Source: Epiperipatus broadwayi (Eukaryota > Onychophora > Udeonychophora > Euonychophora > Peripatidae). Taken from it: 64,000 bases of DNA. Location of the stretch: the NCBI GenBank assembly GCA_028023455.1, contig JAQFVV010006625.1:496001-560000 (forward strand), in the 5' to 3' direction. The position numbers and the translations under genes are program-made. This document shows positions 61,991-64,000 of the stretch, piece after piece; position 1 is the stretch's first letter, and the number at the start of each line of letters is the position of its first letter. The notes beneath the pieces were generated by a model. It was not told where the DNA came from, made no database searches, and saw only the letters and a program-made list of their open reading frames with translations.

Positions 61991-62039
61991 TTTGTCCGAA
62001 ATGTGTAGGGGATAGTGATGGGAATTTATTCTGTATTTT

Positions 62040-63105
62040 GTTTTTGATATTTATTTTCTTTAATATATTAATCATAATTCTCAAAGGTTGGAATCAGTTT
62101 CTACCCATTATGGGTTTTATTTTTTATGCACTATGTATAATGGTAGCAATCATTTGTTTAAGTTCAACTTGTCTTTTGTCATAATTTTTCCAATGATTTT
62201 GACTGTGTTTCTATTTATGTCTCTTGTGCAAACTTAAGTATTCACAATATTTTGAGATCTGAAGGGTAACTCTGGATCCACTATCTATTTCCATCTTACA
62301 ATGTTTTTCTTTGATGGACACTGTTTGAATTCTGATTCTGAATTTTTTACTATTTTGATCTCATAAGTCTTCTGGAATTGTCTTTCTGAGTTGTTTTTTC
62401 CAACGTTTCTCACTAGAGATCCACATTTTTCATATGATTGTTTACAATTGCATTCAACATGCCTGATTTTTTACAGTGGAAACATACATGGTTATAGCTA
62501 CAATCCTCATATTGTTTGACAGCTTTCTGAATTGTCTGGTAAAGAATACAATGTGACACATTATTCATATATTCTTTAGTCAGCATAATTACAAGTTCAT
62601 GAGCTATTCCTTTTTAATGGCCTCTTTATAAGTTATATTTAAGTCTACAAGTAATTATTCATGAAAGATTGTGTCGTATAATCCAAGTAACAACTATTCT
62701 AGGAGTGCTTCTTCTAAATATTGACCATAAAAATTCCTTAAAGGTTTTTATTTTTTGTCTATTGTCATAAATGAAAGTGTAAACTAGCAATATATTTCGA
62801 CTATAGGGGTCAAAACTCTGAAGTCAATTGTTTGACCACATTGTATTGTAAGGTTTCTGGTTCAACAGGTTCACATAAATTGTTAGCTATTTCAAAATCC
62901 TTGATCCCTGTGAAATCTAGGAGTGTGGCAATTTTAATATTGTTTTCCTTAACACTGTTTATTAAAAAGTATTTTTCTACCAGTTTTACATATAACAGCC
63001 GTTTACTGAGATTTTCAACATCAAATTCTCCTATTCATAGTTTTATTATGGTGGCCATTTTTCATTCCAAACTGTTCTTCAGTGATCCTATCCAACTGCA
63101 CCAAT
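62040..63105 (-). pseudogene. Ty3/gypsy gag and protease region, decayed
   Basis: A zinc knuckle is readable on the minus strand: Cys-Phe-His-Cys at 62484-62473, followed after a one-base deletion by the His and final Cys in the next frame (Cys-x2-Cys-x4-His-x4-Cys spacing). Further down, 'KMEIDSGSRVTL' (about 62296-62260) carries the Asp-Ser-Gly active-site motif of a retropepsin, with the catalytic Asp intact. The rest of gag (to ~63105) has many stops and no clear match. The gag start is not identified. Confidence 0.65.
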
Positions 63106-63113
63106 TTGATGCA

Positions 63114-63241
63114 TATGTGTAAATTTAAATCAATTCTCCAACACATTTGGTAAGCAAAACTGGGTTTATTAACAACTTAATACAAAAAAATCATGTATAA
63201 CTATTATTTTATACTCTAAAAAAATTTAACTTAACTAAACT
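63114..63241 (-). repeat. Upstream LTR of the Ty3/gypsy element
   Basis: Direct repeat of 57300-57426. On its inner (lower-coordinate) side the minus strand reads ATTGGTGCAGTTGG, a plausible primer-binding site beginning TGG. Confidence 0.8.
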
Positions 63242-63683
63242 ATTACAACCATGTTTTTCCCTTCACACATCTATAGTTTTATATTTCTATCCACCTATTT
63301 TTATCATCTGTATCCATCTATTTTTATCATCTATATATATATAGTTAATTATTCAAAACAATACAATAATTAATACAGTAAAAAATATTTTAAAAACAAA
63401 TATATATCACAATTTAATAGAAGTACTTTCAACTATCTATGTAGTCATTATCAACTAGATTCAAATTGTATTATAAAAAACCATTACAAATGTAAACAAA
63501 AAGAAATATGTCATACATCAATTTTCCCACAATGCATTAATTTTTATATTGGTAGCCTGTCTATTTATCAAATGTTGCTTTTCATTTTTTATTAACATAG
63601 CTTCTTTAATTTTTCATTTATTATTTTTTCTTTCAATACACAAAATCTTAACTTTATTAAAATCAAAACCATAATTACATGTC
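63242..63683. other. AT-rich non-coding flank
   Basis: No gene recognised; a short (TA)n near 63332-63342 and two imperfect copies of 'ATCCACCTATTTTTATCATCT'-like sequence near 63288-63331. Confidence 0.5.
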
Positions 63684-63969
63684 ACAATGCTCCTTTGATC
63701 TTTTCTCCAATGTACATTGAGATTCACCTCTATATGCCTTTCCACAAACACCCAGCCATTTATGTATTGCACAACATTGATTTAAAATACTATATCTATT
63801 TTTTGAATTACTTATCAATCTATTTAAATTTACATTGATAAATAATTCAAAAAATAGATGCAGTATTTTAAATCAAAGTTGTGCAATATACAAATGGCTG
63901 TGTGTTTGTAAAAAGGCATATATAGGTTAATCTCAATGTACATTGAAGAAAGGATCACAGGAGCATTTG
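63684..63969. repeat. Hairpin repeat, ~135-bp arms
   Basis: The left arm 63684-63818 pairs with the right arm 63835-63969, leaving a 16-bp loop. Matching landmarks are 'CAATGTACATTGAGATT' with 'AATCTCAATGTACATTG' and 'TTTTTTGAATTA' with 'TAATTCAAAAAA'. The arms differ at scattered positions. A foldback MITE is the simplest reading; no protein. Confidence 0.75.
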
Positions 63970-64000
63970 TTGTTATATAAATGAGTACAAAAATCAAGAC

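Larger units (their letters stand above)
57300..63241 (-). mobile_element. Ty3/gypsy LTR retrotransposon, near full length, inactive
   Basis: Two ~128-bp direct repeats (57300-57426 and 63114-63241) flank a minus-strand gag-pol region in the canonical order: CCHC zinc knuckle, protease, reverse transcriptase, RNase H, integrase. RT-RNase H before integrase places it in Ty3/gypsy. The upstream LTR is the right-hand one. Next to it on the minus strand is TTGGTGCAGTTGG (about 63103-63091), a plausible primer-binding site. Next to the left LTR is a purine-rich AGCAAAAGAG (about 57430-57421), a plausible polypurine tract. There are frameshifts, stop codons and altered catalytic residues, and a ~2-kb insertion splits RNase H. 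The short LTR lacks clean TG...CA ends, so its borders are approximate. Confidence 0.85.

Overview
This window looks like a gene-poor, strongly AT-rich stretch of an animal nuclear genome. I find no exon of a recognisable host gene. The content is transposable elements in varied states of decay, foldback repeats, and long (TA)n or (TA)n(TG)n microsatellites. The element mix is a Penelope-like retroelement, hammerhead-ribozyme repeats, a Ty3/gypsy element, a Merlin-type DNA transposon, a LINE remnant and tRNA-related SINEs. Together with the dinucleotide tracts this suggests a marine invertebrate; a cephalopod or other lophotrochozoan is my best guess, at low certainty. Nearly all longest open frames are chance or low-complexity; the informative ones are fragments of transposon proteins.

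Layout. 1-7.5 kb: AT-rich DNA, a palindromic SINE pair (3.06-3.41 kb), a decayed LINE (ORF1-like and AP-endonuclease remnants, 3.65-5.25 kb) and a probable N-terminal piece of a Penelope-like element (6.7-7.3 kb). 7.58-9.09 kb: a tandem array of ~450-bp units containing hammerhead ribozymes, switching orientation at ~8168 and bounded by 9-bp direct repeats. 11.56-12.75 kb: Penelope reverse transcriptase on the minus strand, joined head-to-head with a second fragment on the plus strand. 13.1-20 kb: a 194-bp palindrome, a (TA)n tract, a decayed hammerhead and two hairpins. 20.2-22.65 kb: a ~2.2-kb LTR plus a rearranged partial LTR. 28.07-28.36 kb: a second hammerhead repeat. 29.09 kb: a retroposed tRNA-like sequence. 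30.4-31.0 kb: a foldback repeat. 31.07-36.11 kb: a non-coding LTR element (two ~2.16-kb LTRs, ~0.7-kb internal region, tRNA-Lys-like primer-binding site). 39.6-50.6 kb: nested inverted repeats; the inner pair (>1.1-kb arms) flanks a broken Merlin transposase, and the outer left arm carries a SINE whose empty site survives in the right arm. 51.8 and 63.7 kb: further hairpins. 57.3-63.24 kb: an almost complete but inactivated Ty3/gypsy element on the minus strand, interrupted inside RNase H by a ~2-kb nested insertion.

The most interesting system is the hammerhead repeat family: self-cleaving RNA motifs in tandem units, in the same window as Penelope-like fragments, a retroelement class known to carry hammerheads in its terminal repeats. 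One copy (8935-9001) has a complete catalytic core, a GUC cleavage triplet and a multi-part stem I; others show core mutations. All assignments come from reading the sequence; no alignment or database search was run, so boundaries are approximate unless a junction is described.
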